This document shows, piece after piece, positions 1 through 7,040 of a DNA stretch of 17,659 bases (positions within the stretch are counted from its first letter, which is position 1; each line of letters begins with the position of its first letter). The stretch covers positions 1 to 17,659 of the forward strand of contig JALWON010000261.1 of the NCBI GenBank assembly GCA_027083475.1, given 5' to 3'. Below the pieces are notes generated by a model. It had not been told where the DNA came from. It saw nothing but the letters and a program-made list of their open reading frames with translations, and did no database searches. Source of the DNA: Sulfurimonas sp. (GTDB taxonomy: Bacteria > Campylobacterota > Campylobacteria > Campylobacterales > Sulfurimonadaceae). The position numbers and the translations under genes were made by a program.

Positions 1-117
1 GAAATGAAATATACTTGGATGGATTTAAATGTTTTAGATTCGTTTGATGACTTTTACAAGCACATACAAAATATGCTTAATTTCTTCGGTTCAAAATATG
101 ACATTAATTTTGGCTAG
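1..117 (+). CDS. C-terminal end of a short unidentified protein (partial at window edge), weakly barstar-like
   Basis: An open frame enters from the left edge in phase 1 and ends at TAG 115-117, giving 38 residues. An ATG at 4-6 could start it, but the true start may lie outside the window. The visible end reads FFGSKYDINFG. This resembles the YYGxNLDALWD segment of barstar-family ribonuclease inhibitors, preceded by a similar FY...L helix. However, about three residues are missing between the two parts, and everything after this segment is lost. It may be a truncated remnant, or an unrelated small protein. The open frame and stop are seen directly; the barstar resemblance is a weak inference by eye. 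Confidence 0.3.
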   Translation, partial: EMKYTWMDLNVLDSFDDFYKHIQNMLNFFGSKYDINFG

Positions 118-282
118 GCACTTATATGTAAGATTAAAACAAATATTAAATAATTGACTTCTATTTTGTGGTAATAATTTTTCAATCTTAATATCATAGC
201 TTTCTAAAGAATCAACACATAGATAATTTTTTAGAGTTTGTTGAAGGTTTTTATTTATAAGTTGATCTAGATCAAAAGCCAT
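91..282 (-). CDS. Possible small protein of 63 residues, unidentified
   Basis: A minus-strand ORF starts at ATG 280-282 and ends at 91-93, overlapping the end of the plus-strand partial frame by 27 bp in convergent orientation. A perfect TATAAT lies at 306-311 (minus strand), about 24 nt before the ATG, which is the main reason to consider it real. No Shine-Dalgarno sequence is visible. The protein is lysine/leucine/asparagine-rich, has three cysteines, and has no signal peptide, membrane segment or family I recognise. In DNA this AT-rich a frame of this length can arise by chance. Confidence 0.25.
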   Translation of the reverse strand: MAFDLDQLINKNLQQTLKNYLCVDSLESYDIKIEKLLPQNRSQLFNICFNLTYKCLAKINVIF

Positions 283-305
283 AATATTTTATTTATTATT
301 TTGTA

Positions 306-311
306 ATTATA
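306..311 (-). promoter_or_regulatory. -10 box, minus strand
   Basis: A perfect TATAAT on the minus strand lies 24 nt before the ATG of the small ORF ending at 91. No good -35 box is visible at the expected distance. In an AT-rich intergenic region one -10 match alone is weak evidence. Confidence 0.3.
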
Positions 312-435
312 CTCTTATTAAAAAAGGGTCTTTGAGTTCCTATTAATTCCAAAAAAGTCGGGAACCATATTTTTCTTAATGTTTCTTTGAATTTTTCTTA
401 ATATTGTGAAAGTGCTTGTTTTAGGGGTTTAGAAG
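312..435. other. AT-rich non-coding stretch between the tRNA cluster and the window-edge ORFs
   Basis: No gene is visible here. It holds a 12-bp direct repeat (ATTTTTCTTAAT at 369-380 and 391-402, 22-bp period). I see no convincing intrinsic terminator after tRNA-Ser. tRNA 3' ends are common integration sites, and the truncated frame beyond would fit an old insertion, but no tRNA 3'-end duplication is visible here. Confidence 0.5.
369..402. repeat. Two copies of a 12-bp direct repeat, 22-bp period
   Basis: ATTTTTCTTAAT occurs at 369-380 and again at 391-402. It is AT-rich and short, so chance is possible. It lies just downstream, in the transcribed direction, of tRNA-Ser. Confidence 0.4.
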
Positions 436-524
436 TGGTGGACCCTCAGAGATTCGAACTCTGGGAGGTGTGACCCTCGCCGGTTTTCAAGACCGGTGCA
501 TTCGACCAACTCTGCCAAAGATCC
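436..524 (-). tRNA. tRNA-Ser (anticodon UGA)
   Basis: The minus strand folds as an 89-nt class II tRNA. The acceptor arms are GGATCTT and AGGGTCC (with two G-U pairs), followed by A73 and an encoded CCA. The anticodon loop is CTTGAAA, giving anticodon TGA. A long variable arm (GAGG...CCTC) and the T-arm CAGAG-TTCGAAT-CTCTG are present, as expected of tRNA-Ser. It is the last gene of a four-tRNA transcription unit. Confidence 0.95.
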
Positions 525-550
525 ACGTGTGTTGTAGTATAAATTATAAC

Positions 551-624
551 TGGAGGTGCCACCCAGATTTGAACTGGGGATAGCAGCTTTGCAGGCTGCG
601 GCCTTACCACTTGGCGATGGCACC
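551..624 (-). tRNA. tRNA-Cys (anticodon GCA)
   Basis: This is a 74-nt tRNA on the minus strand with acceptor GGTGCCA pairing with TGGCACC. The anticodon stem-loop is GCAGC-CTGCAAA-GCTGC, with anticodon GCA. Base 73 is U, the known identity base of tRNA-Cys, and CCA is encoded. It is the third gene of the cluster. Confidence 0.95.
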
Positions 625-641
625 AGTTACAATTTTTATCA

Positions 642-728
642 TGGTGCCCGGGGCCGGACTCGAACCGGCACAGTATTGCTACCGGGGGATTTTAAGTCCC
701 CTGCGTCTACCAATTTCGCCACCCGGGC
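642..728 (-). tRNA. tRNA-Leu (anticodon UAA)
   Basis: This is an 87-nt class II tRNA with acceptor GCCCGGG pairing with CCCGGGC, then A73 and encoded CCA. The anticodon loop CTTAAAA carries TAA. The long variable arm and the T-arm GCCGG-TTCGAGT-CCGGC fit tRNA-Leu. It is the second gene of the cluster. Confidence 0.95.
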
Positions 729-761
729 ATCGTGAGTGATTTCACAGTTAACAATTTAAAA

Positions 762-836
762 TGGAGCGGGAAACGAGGTTCGAACTCGCGACCCCAACCT
801 TGGCAAGGTTGTGCTCTACCACTGAGCTATTCCCGC
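762..836 (-). tRNA. tRNA-Gly (anticodon GCC)
   Basis: This is a 75-nt tRNA with acceptor GCGGGAA pairing with TTCCCGC, U73, and encoded CCA. The anticodon stem-loop is AACCT-TGCCAAG-type with anticodon GCC. It is the first gene of the cluster, about 34 nt downstream of a strong -10 box. Confidence 0.95.
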
Positions 837-869
837 AAAAACTCTTACATACTTTGTAAGTGAGGTGGA

Positions 870-898
870 ATTATAGCCGATTGTTTTTTATTTGTAAA
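870..898 (-). promoter_or_regulatory. Sigma-70-type promoter of the tRNA-Gly-Leu-Cys-Ser cluster
   Basis: Read on the minus strand, TTTACA (898-893) and TATAAT (875-870) are separated by exactly 17 nt. This is the best full promoter in the window, as expected for a stable-RNA operon. It sits about 34 nt before tRNA-Gly and is divergent to the ilvD promoter. Confidence 0.8.
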
Positions 899-926
899 GA
901 GTTTTTAGGCTAAATTGTAAAAAAAG

Positions 927-935
927 TGGTATAAT
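927..935 (+). promoter_or_regulatory. Extended -10 promoter of the ilvD-thrS-infC operon
   Basis: TGGTATAAT is an extended -10 element (TGN plus a perfect TATAAT), 44 nt before the ilvD ATG. No clear -35 hexamer lies 17 nt upstream, which is common in Campylobacterota promoters. Confidence 0.7.
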
Positions 936-978
936 CGCATTTATATTTAAAGATGTAAACTATATAGTAGGAAAAATT

Positions 979-2667
979 ATGAGAAGTGATATTATCAAAA
1001 AGGGCTTTGACAAAGCACCTCACCGTTCATTACTGCGTGCGACGGGTCTAAAAGATGAAGATTTTGACAAGCCGTTTATTGGTATTGCCAATAGTTATAT
1101 TGACATTATTCCTGGGCATTTCTTTTTGCATGAGTATGGAGAAATAGTCAAAGAGGCTATTCGTGAAGCAGGTGGAGTACCATTTGTTTTTAACACTATT
1201 GGTGTAGATGATGGTATTGCAATGGGGCATGATGGTATGCTCTATTCACTTCCTTCTCGTGAAATTATTGCTGACTCTATGGAAACGGTGATGAATGCAC
1301 ACAAGTTGGATGCTATGATTTGTATTCCAAATTGTGACAAGATTGTTCCTGGTATGATTATGGGCTCTTTGCGTGTGAATGTGCCTACTATCTTTGTTTC
1401 AGGTGGACCAATGCCAGCGGGACATAAAAAGGATGGAACTCCCATCGACCTTGCGACTGCATTTGAAGCGGTTGGAAAGTTTAATGATGGAAAAATGAGC
1501 GAAGAGGAGTTGTATGAGATAGAGTGTGAAGCTTGTCCTTCTGGTGGCTCTTGCTCTGGTATGTTTACCGCAAACTCTATGAATACGCTTTGTGAAGCGA
1601 TGGGAATAGCACTTCCTGGAAATGGAACGGTACTTGCCATGACTCCAGAGAGAATTGAGATGGTAAAAGTAGCTGCTCGTCGCATCGTAGAACTTGCAAA
1701 GATGGAAGATAATACAAAATATAACTTCAAAAACATCCTAAATGAAAAAGCGGTGCATAATGCTTTTGTCGTAGATATGGCAATGGGTGGAAGCTCAAAC
1801 ACAGTACTTCATATGCTAGCAATCGCAAAAGAGGCGGATGTCGATTTTAAGATAGAAAATATTAATGCTATAGCAGAAAAAGTAGCACACATCGCTAAAA
1901 TATCTCCTTCACTTACAACCGTTCATATGAAAGACATTGATGATGCAGGTGGAGTAAACGCAGTTATTAAAGAGGTAAGTCGTAGAGGGGAACTCCTTGA
2001 GATGGATGCACTGATGATTACGGGTGAAACACTTGAGGAGCGCGTCAAAGATGCGAATATAAAAGATACTTCTATCATTCATACTAATGAGAATGCTTAC
2101 TCTCAAGTAGGTGGGCTCTCTATTCTTTTTGGAAACTTGGCCTTAGAGGGTGCAGTTGTGAAAAGTGCTGGAATAGCACCAAGTATGCGTGCTTTTAAAG
2201 GAAGTGCTATCTGTTTTAACTCCCAACCAGAAGCACTTGCTGGGATTATGAGTAAAAAAGTAAAGGCTGGGGATGTTGTTGTCATCCGTTATGAAGGTCC
2301 TAAGGGGGGTCCAGGTATGCAAGAGATGCTTGCTCCTACGGCACTTATTCAAGGGATGGGGCTTGGTGAGTCTGTAGCTCTCATTACTGATGGGCGTTTC
2401 TCTGGTGCAACCAAAGGGGCTTCCATCGGACATGTTTCTCCTGAAGCTGCTGAGGGTGGATTGATTGCATTAATCGAAGATGGTGATGAGATAGAACTTG
2501 ATGTCGATAAACATATTTTACAGTTAAATGTAAGCGAAGAGATTATTGCAAAGAGAAAAGCGGCATATAAACCATACAAAAACGAAGTAAAATCAAAGTG
2601 GCTCAAACGCTACCAACTGTTAGTATCAAACGCATCCAATGGTGCTGTACTAAAAACAGAATTATAA
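979..2667 (+). CDS. ilvD: Dihydroxy-acid dehydratase
   Basis: IlvD dehydrates 2,3-dihydroxy-isovalerate and 2,3-dihydroxy-3-methylvalerate to the 2-keto acids in valine, leucine and isoleucine synthesis, in the cytoplasm, using an Fe-S cluster. The 562-residue protein shows the family signatures: PGHxxL near residues 45-50, FNTIGVDDGIAMGH near 71-84, PNCDKIVPGM with C119, and ACPSGGSCSGMFTANSMN with C186 and C192. The C-terminal half has the GRFSGATKG and GHVSPEA motifs. The length matches the family (about 560-615). The ATG at 979 follows AGGA at 969-972. It is the first gene of an operon with thrS 13 bp downstream. The identification is firm; whether the cluster is [4Fe-4S] or [2Fe-2S] cannot be decided by eye. 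Confidence 0.97.
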   Translation: MRSDIIKKGFDKAPHRSLLRATGLKDEDFDKPFIGIANSYIDIIPGHFFLHEYGEIVKEAIREAGGVPFVFNTIGVDDGIAMGHDGMLYSLPSREIIADSMETVMNAHKLDAMICIPNCDKIVPGMIMGSLRVNVPTIFVSGGPMPAGHKKDGTPIDLATAFEAVGKFNDGKMSEEELYEIECEACPSGGSCSGMFTANSMNTLCEAMGIALPGNGTVLAMTPERIEMVKVAARRIVELAKMEDNTKYNFKNILNEKAVHNAFVVDMAMGGSSNTVLHMLAIAKEADVDFKIENINAIAEKVAHIAKISPSLTTVHMKDIDDAGGVNAVIKEVSRRGELLEMDALMITGETLEERVKDANIKDTSIIHTNENAYSQVGGLSILFGNLALEGAVVKSAGIAPSMRAFKGSAICFNSQPEALAGIMSKKVKAGDVVVIRYEGPKGGPGMQEMLAPTALIQGMGLGESVALITDGRFSGATKGASIGHVSPEAAEGGLIALIEDGDEIELDVDKHILQLNVSEEIIAKRKAAYKPYKNEVKSKWLKRYQLLVSNASNGAVLKTEL

Positions 2668-2680
2668 TAGAGGAAATTTT

Positions 2681-4489
2681 TTGAGTGCAATAGCAATAAA
2701 ATATAATGATGAGATAGTAGATTTAGTCACAGCAGAGGAGCGAGGCATTGAGGGTGAAGCGATAGAGTTAGATAACTCTGCGGAATCTTTAGATGTGCTT
2801 CGTCACTCTACTGCACACCTTATGGCACAAGCGATTAAGTCGCTTTACCCTGATGCTGAGTTTTATGTAGGACCAACTGTGAAAGAGGGGTTTTACTATG
2901 ACTTTAAAACAGCGTCAGAAGTAGGTGAGGGCGACCTTAAAAAGATAGAAAAACAGATGCTTGTCTTTGCAAAGAAAAAGTATAAGATAGAAAAATATGA
3001 AATTTCAATGGAAGAAGCAAAAGAAAAATTTAAAGATGACCACTTAAAACTTGCTGTTATGGAGCGAATTCCATCTGATACAGTAAGCATTTATAAGCAA
3101 GGGGAGTTTGAAGACCTTTGTCGTGGGCCACATCTGCCTTCTGTTGGGCTTATCCGTTACTTTAAACTTACGAAAGTGTCAGGGGCTTATCTGGGTGGAG
3201 ATTCTAAAAATGAGATGCTTACACGTATATATGGTATTGCGTTTGCAACAAAGGAGGCTCTCAAAGCACACATGGATATGATGCGAGAAGCTGAGAAACG
3301 CGACCATAGAAAACTTGGAAACGAGATGAAACTTTTTACATTTCGCGAAGAGGTTGGGGCTGGATTTGCGATTTGGCTCCCTGCTGGTGGGCGTCTGCGT
3401 TCACGTTTAGAGTCGCTTCTTTTTAAAGCACACCGTAAACGCGGGTATGAACCTGTGCGTGGTCCTGAAATGCTTAGAAGTGATTTGTGGAAAACATCAG
3501 GGCATTACCAAAACTATGGTGAAAATATGTATTTTACCAATATTGACGAGTTAGAGTTTGGTGTCAAACCAATGAACTGTGTTGGGCATATTAAAGTGTA
3601 TGAAGATGAGTTGCATTCTTATCGTGATTTGCCACTGAAGTATTTTGAGTATGGTGTTGTGCATCGTCATGAGATGACAGGGGCACTTCACGGACTTTTC
3701 CGTGTTCGTGAATTTACGCAAGATGATGCGCATATCTTTTGTACCGTCGATCAAATTGAAGAACAAATTATAGATGTTGTTGAGTTTGTCGATAAAATCA
3801 TGACTACTTTTGGTTTTGAGTACAAAATGATGATTAGTACAAAACCAGAAAAAGCAGTTGGTGATGCAGAAGTTTGGGAAAAATCAGAAGCAGCACTTGT
3901 GGCAGCGATGGAGGCACATAATCTTGCATATACTATAGATGAAGGCGGTGGTGCTTTTTATGGTCCTAAGATTGACATTAAAATTTTAGATGCGATTGGG
4001 CGTGAGTGGCAGTGTGGAACAATTCAGTTAGATAACAATCTTCCTGCACGTTTTGAGCTTGAGTATAATGGTGAGGAGAATGAAAAAATCCAACCTGTTA
4101 TGATTCACCGTGCTATTTTAGGTTCATTCGAGCGTTTTATTGGGATTTTAACAGAGCATTATGCTGGAGAGTTTCCTATGTTTATTGCTCCTACACAGGT
4201 GGCAATTGTACCAGTTGCAGAGTCACATAAAGAATATGCTAAGCTTTTATCAGATAAACTTATTGATATAAATGCCGATAGTGAAATATATGCGAAGAAT
4301 GATTCTTTAAACAAAAGAATTAGAACAGCAGAAAAAACACGTGTCCCTATGATAGTCGTCCTTGGAGATGAAGAGATAGAGAACAAAACTGTAGCAATTC
4401 GCGATAGAAGAACTAGAGAGCAGTACACTTTAAGCGAAGAGGAATTCCTTCAGCTTATACAAACTAAAGTAAATGAGGTAAATTTTTGA
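2681..4489 (+). CDS. thrS: Threonyl-tRNA synthetase without a full TGS domain
   Basis: ThrS attaches threonine to tRNA-Thr. The 602-residue protein has the editing-domain motifs HSTAH (H42, H46) and CRGPH (C147, H151). The class II catalytic core follows with motif 2 around R329 and motif 3 around R484, then a C-terminal anticodon-binding domain. The expected zinc ligands are C300, H351 and H476. Only about 41 residues precede the HxxxH motif, against about 72 in E. coli, so the N-terminal TGS domain is absent or vestigial. I recall the same short form in Campylobacter. The start is TTG at 2681, with AGAGGAA at 2669-2675 correctly spaced; no ATG fits better. It lies 13 bp after ilvD and overlaps infC by 4 bp. 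Confidence 0.96.
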   Translation: MSAIAIKYNDEIVDLVTAEERGIEGEAIELDNSAESLDVLRHSTAHLMAQAIKSLYPDAEFYVGPTVKEGFYYDFKTASEVGEGDLKKIEKQMLVFAKKKYKIEKYEISMEEAKEKFKDDHLKLAVMERIPSDTVSIYKQGEFEDLCRGPHLPSVGLIRYFKLTKVSGAYLGGDSKNEMLTRIYGIAFATKEALKAHMDMMREAEKRDHRKLGNEMKLFTFREEVGAGFAIWLPAGGRLRSRLESLLFKAHRKRGYEPVRGPEMLRSDLWKTSGHYQNYGENMYFTNIDELEFGVKPMNCVGHIKVYEDELHSYRDLPLKYFEYGVVHRHEMTGALHGLFRVREFTQDDAHIFCTVDQIEEQIIDVVEFVDKIMTTFGFEYKMMISTKPEKAVGDAEVWEKSEAALVAAMEAHNLAYTIDEGGGAFYGPKIDIKILDAIGREWQCGTIQLDNNLPARFELEYNGEENEKIQPVMIHRAILGSFERFIGILTEHYAGEFPMFIAPTQVAIVPVAESHKEYAKLLSDKLIDINADSEIYAKNDSLNKRIRTAEKTRVPMIVVLGDEEIENKTVAIRDRRTREQYTLSEEEFLQLIQTKVNEVNF

Positions 4490-5004
4490 GTAAAAACAAA
4501 GACCGCGTCATCATGAATGATGACATCCGTGTAGCAGAGTTACGATGTAATGTCGATGGAGCAGAATCATTAGGAATCGTTTCTACTGATGAGGCTATGA
4601 CAAAAGCAAATGAATTAGGACTAGACTTAGTGCTTATCGCTCCAAATGCAAAGCCACCTGTTGCAAAAATCATGGACTATGGTAAATATAGATACCAAGA
4701 AGAGAAGAAACTCAAAGAGCAACGTAAAAATCAAGTGAAGATTGTTGTCAAAGAGATTAAACTCTCAGTAAAAATTGCTGAAAATGATATGAACTTCAAA
4801 GTAAAGCATGCAAGAGAATTCCTTGAAAAAGGTTTTCATGTGAAATTTAGAGTCTTTTTACGTGGTCGTGAAATGGCGACACCACAAGCAGGAAAAGATG
4901 TACTTTTACGTGTTTGGCCTATGGTTGAAGATATTGGTGTGATGGAAAAACCACCAAAATTTGAGGGTCGTTACTACAACATGTATGTAGTACCTAAAAA
5001 GTAA
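4486..5004 (+). CDS. infC: Translation initiation factor IF-3
   Basis: IF-3 binds the 30S subunit, checks start-codon pairing and blocks premature 50S joining. The 172-residue protein has the N-domain pattern NDDIR...ELR, the lysine-rich linker (about residues 68-85) and the C-domain KEIKLSVKIAEND...KHAREFL...FRGREM-type core ending in EGRYYNM. The TTG at 4486 overlaps the thrS stop (TTGA), with GAGG at 4475-4478. An internal ATG at codon 10 would remove the start of the N-domain. A non-AUG start fits IF-3's known discrimination against weak starts, through which E. coli infC (AUU start) autoregulates; that this happens here is an inference. The usual rpmI-rplT partners are not downstream. 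Confidence 0.95.
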   Translation: MSKNKDRVIMNDDIRVAELRCNVDGAESLGIVSTDEAMTKANELGLDLVLIAPNAKPPVAKIMDYGKYRYQEEKKLKEQRKNQVKIVVKEIKLSVKIAENDMNFKVKHAREFLEKGFHVKFRVFLRGREMATPQAGKDVLLRVWPMVEDIGVMEKPPKFEGRYYNMYVVPKK

Positions 5005-5053
5005 TACATCTATTTGTATTACTAGAATTTATCATGCATACTGCATGATAAAT
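5000..5053. terminator. Tandem hairpins between convergent infC and MFS genes
   Basis: There are two perfect stem-loops back to back. The first is a 9-bp stem (AGTAATACA/TGTATTACT, 6-nt loop, 5000-5023) that includes the infC stop codon. The second is a 12-bp stem (ATTTATCATGCA/TGCATGATAAAT, 3-nt loop, 5027-5053). Neither strand has a strong U-tract, but the position between convergent genes fits a bidirectional terminator. Confidence 0.65.
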
Positions 5054-5054
5054 A

Positions 5055-6380
5055 TTATTGAGCGATTTTCGCTTTAATCTCATCCTCACTCATAGAGGCA
5101 CTTACATATTTAATCACAACAACATTTTCAGTTTCATTGATAAACCATTCTGCAATATGCTCATGTTCGAGTGCTGTTAATTTATCCATATCTACTTCAC
5201 TGTTTTTAATATAAAGATGGGAGTGTTTGATAGGGTTTTGGAGTTTCATCGCCGTCCAAATGAGCCACAGAACAATCACAACAGCTATAATAGTAACAAG
5301 TGTTTCTCTATCGCTTATATCTAAAAAGAGCCCTGCAAAAGTACCACCTAAAAAGGTAAAAAAGTATGCAGCAGAGTTTGACATACCAAGGGCTGCCCCT
5401 TTTTGATGCACACGTGCAAATTTACTAATCATCGATTGGACAAGTGGTTCCATCATATTAAATCCAATGAAGAAAAAGACAACACCGACGACAAACACTG
5501 TACTTGAAGTTGTATAACCCATAATGAGAAACGCAGCTAAAAACAGAACAATAGAGAGTAAAAAGATCTGTTTGGGAATATTTTTCTTCTCACCTAAAAT
5601 AGCCGCAGGTGCCATTGCTAGAAATCCTGCTACCATTGCAGGAACATAGGCCATCCAAAGGTCTGATTTCTCCCAGTTAAATCCATATTCAGGTTTCGTT
5701 AAAAGAATAGGAATAAGAACAAACGCCATAGTCATAAGACCCTTTTGCATTGCGTTTATGACAATCATATTTAAAAGGTTGTTGTCTTTTAAAATATCCA
5801 TCGTGGTAACTTTACCATGGTAAATATGCTTGATTTTTGGTGGGGTAGGCACTTTTGTAAAGAGAATCACAATCGAGAGGAGTGCTAATCCTGCGGTGAT
5901 TAAAAAGATGGTGTCTATACCAAAAGAGGAAGCAAGAACTGGTCCGAGTGTCATAGAAACAGCAAAACTAATCGCAATAAATCCACCCATCATAGCCATC
6001 GCTTTGCCGCGTACTTCTTCTTCAACAACATCGGCAATCATGGCAGGAATAACAGAGCCAATAGCCCCTGCACCTTGTAAGAAACGCCCAAACATTAACA
6101 TATAGATGTCTGTAGAGTAAGCTGATATAAGTGAACCTACAAAGAAAAGAAGTAAACCAATAAGAATAGTTGGTTTGCGTCCAAACTTGTCACTCATACT
6201 CCCAAAAGGAACTTGAAAAACAGCTTGAGTCAGGGCATAGCCCCCAACAACAACACCCACAAGAAAAGGTGTAGCACCCTCTAAGTCAAGTGCATAAACA
6301 GAAAGAACAGGTAAAACTAAAAATAGCCCCAAAAATCTCAAAAATAAAATTGAAGAGAGGGGTAATACTTTTTTCATCAT
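5055..6380 (-). CDS. MFS transporter, YajR-like, with C-terminal soluble domain
   Basis: This is a 441-residue inner-membrane protein with about 12 predicted membrane segments and the MFS motif A GSMSDKFGRKPT (D64, R68, K69) between segments 2 and 3. Segment 1 (FLRFLGLFLVLPVL), the motif YALTQAVFQVPFG and the GRFLQGAGAI segment closely resemble E. coli YajR. As in YajR, about 60 residues follow the last membrane segment (about 380-441). They look like a small alpha/beta domain (VVVIKYVSASMSEDEIKAKIAQ), equivalent to the YAM domain. The substrate is unknown. The start is ATG 6380, with AAAGG about 9 nt upstream; a second ATG follows directly. The gene is divergent from rdgB and convergent with infC. 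Confidence 0.88.
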   Translation of the reverse strand: MMKKVLPLSSILFLRFLGLFLVLPVLSVYALDLEGATPFLVGVVVGGYALTQAVFQVPFGSMSDKFGRKPTILIGLLLFFVGSLISAYSTDIYMLMFGRFLQGAGAIGSVIPAMIADVVEEEVRGKAMAMMGGFIAISFAVSMTLGPVLASSFGIDTIFLITAGLALLSIVILFTKVPTPPKIKHIYHGKVTTMDILKDNNLLNMIVINAMQKGLMTMAFVLIPILLTKPEYGFNWEKSDLWMAYVPAMVAGFLAMAPAAILGEKKNIPKQIFLLSIVLFLAAFLIMGYTTSSTVFVVGVVFFFIGFNMMEPLVQSMISKFARVHQKGAALGMSNSAAYFFTFLGGTFAGLFLDISDRETLVTIIAVVIVLWLIWTAMKLQNPIKHSHLYIKNSEVDMDKLTALEHEHIAEWFINETENVVVIKYVSASMSEDEIKAKIAQ

Positions 6381-6394
6381 TTGTAAAGCCTTTA

Positions 6395-6418
6395 TAGTAT
6401 AATTGCGAGATTATACTA
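6395..6418. promoter_or_regulatory. Divergent overlapping promoters inside a perfect inverted repeat
   Basis: TAGTATAAT (6395-6403) and its exact reverse complement (6410-6418) flank a 6-nt spacer. Each arm holds a TATAAT: plus strand 6398-6403 toward rdgB, minus strand 6415-6410 toward the MFS gene. The distances to the start codons (about 50 and 30 nt) suit both. Neither has a strong -35 box. The two polymerase footprints would overlap, so the promoters may compete, or the repeat may bind a dimeric regulator. Confidence 0.6.
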
Positions 6419-6452
6419 CAAAATCTTGTTACATAAATATAAGGAAGCAAAT

Positions 6453-7040
6453 ATGAAATTAGTTTTAGCTACATCTAATAAAGGAAAAGTAAGAGAGATT
6501 AAAGATTTATGTGAAGATTATGAGGTTGTTCCCTACACAGATTTGATAGAGGCTTTTGAGATTGTTGAAGATGGCGATACTTTTCAAGCCAATGCACTCA
6601 TTAAAGCACGAGCAGTCTTTCATGCACTTGATGATAAAGATGTTATAGTTCTTGCTGACGATAGCGGTATCAGTGTAGATATTTTAGGAGGCGAACCGGG
6701 TATTTTTAGTGCACGTTATGCAGGTGCAGATGCGAGTGATGTCGATAATCTTCATAAACTCATGAGTGCTATTGCAGAAAAAGGGGTGCGTAGTTCCCCT
6801 GCATTTTATACAGCAGCCATAGCTATAGTCACAAAAAACAGAGAAAAAACGGTGCATGGCTGGATGCATGGAACGGCACTGAGTTATGCAAGAGGAGAGG
6901 GTGGTTTTGGGTATGACCCAATGTTCATACCGCTTGGGTATGAGCAAACATTGGGAGAACTTTCAAATGATGTGAAGAAAAAACTCTCACACCGTTCGCA
7001 AGCTTTAGCACTTGTTAAAAAGGTATTAAAGCGACTTTAG
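6453..7040 (+). CDS. rdgB: dITP/XTP pyrophosphatase (Ham1/RdgB family)
   Basis: RdgB hydrolyses dITP, dXTP and ITP to the monophosphates and pyrophosphate, keeping deaminated purines out of nucleic acids. The 195-residue protein shows the full family pattern: ATSNKGK (6-12), GDTFQANALIKA (41-52), ADDSGI with the likely catalytic D70, GEGGFGYDPMF (148-158) and LSHRSQAL (178-185). The ATG at 6453 follows AAGGAA at 6441-6446. A longer frame from TTG at 6426 has no ribosome binding site and adds residues outside the family. Its stop overlaps the stop of the convergent uppP by 4 bp. Confidence 0.96.
   Translation: MKLVLATSNKGKVREIKDLCEDYEVVPYTDLIEAFEIVEDGDTFQANALIKARAVFHALDDKDVIVLADDSGISVDILGGEPGIFSARYAGADASDVDNLHKLMSAIAEKGVRSSPAFYTAAIAIVTKNREKTVHGWMHGTALSYARGEGGFGYDPMFIPLGYEQTLGELSNDVKKKLSHRSQALALVKKVLKRL

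Noticed and set aside
429..623. 64-residue minus-strand open frame
   Set aside because: It lies across tRNA-Ser and tRNA-Cys; the DNA is explained by the tRNA genes.
1242..1802. 186-residue minus-strand open frame inside ilvD
   Set aside because: It is fully antisense to a well-conserved gene, has no family pattern, and follows from codon bias of ilvD.
6426..6452. TTG start for rdgB nine codons upstream
   Set aside because: No ribosome binding site precedes it, and ATG 6453 begins exactly at the conserved family N terminus with AAGGAA upstream.
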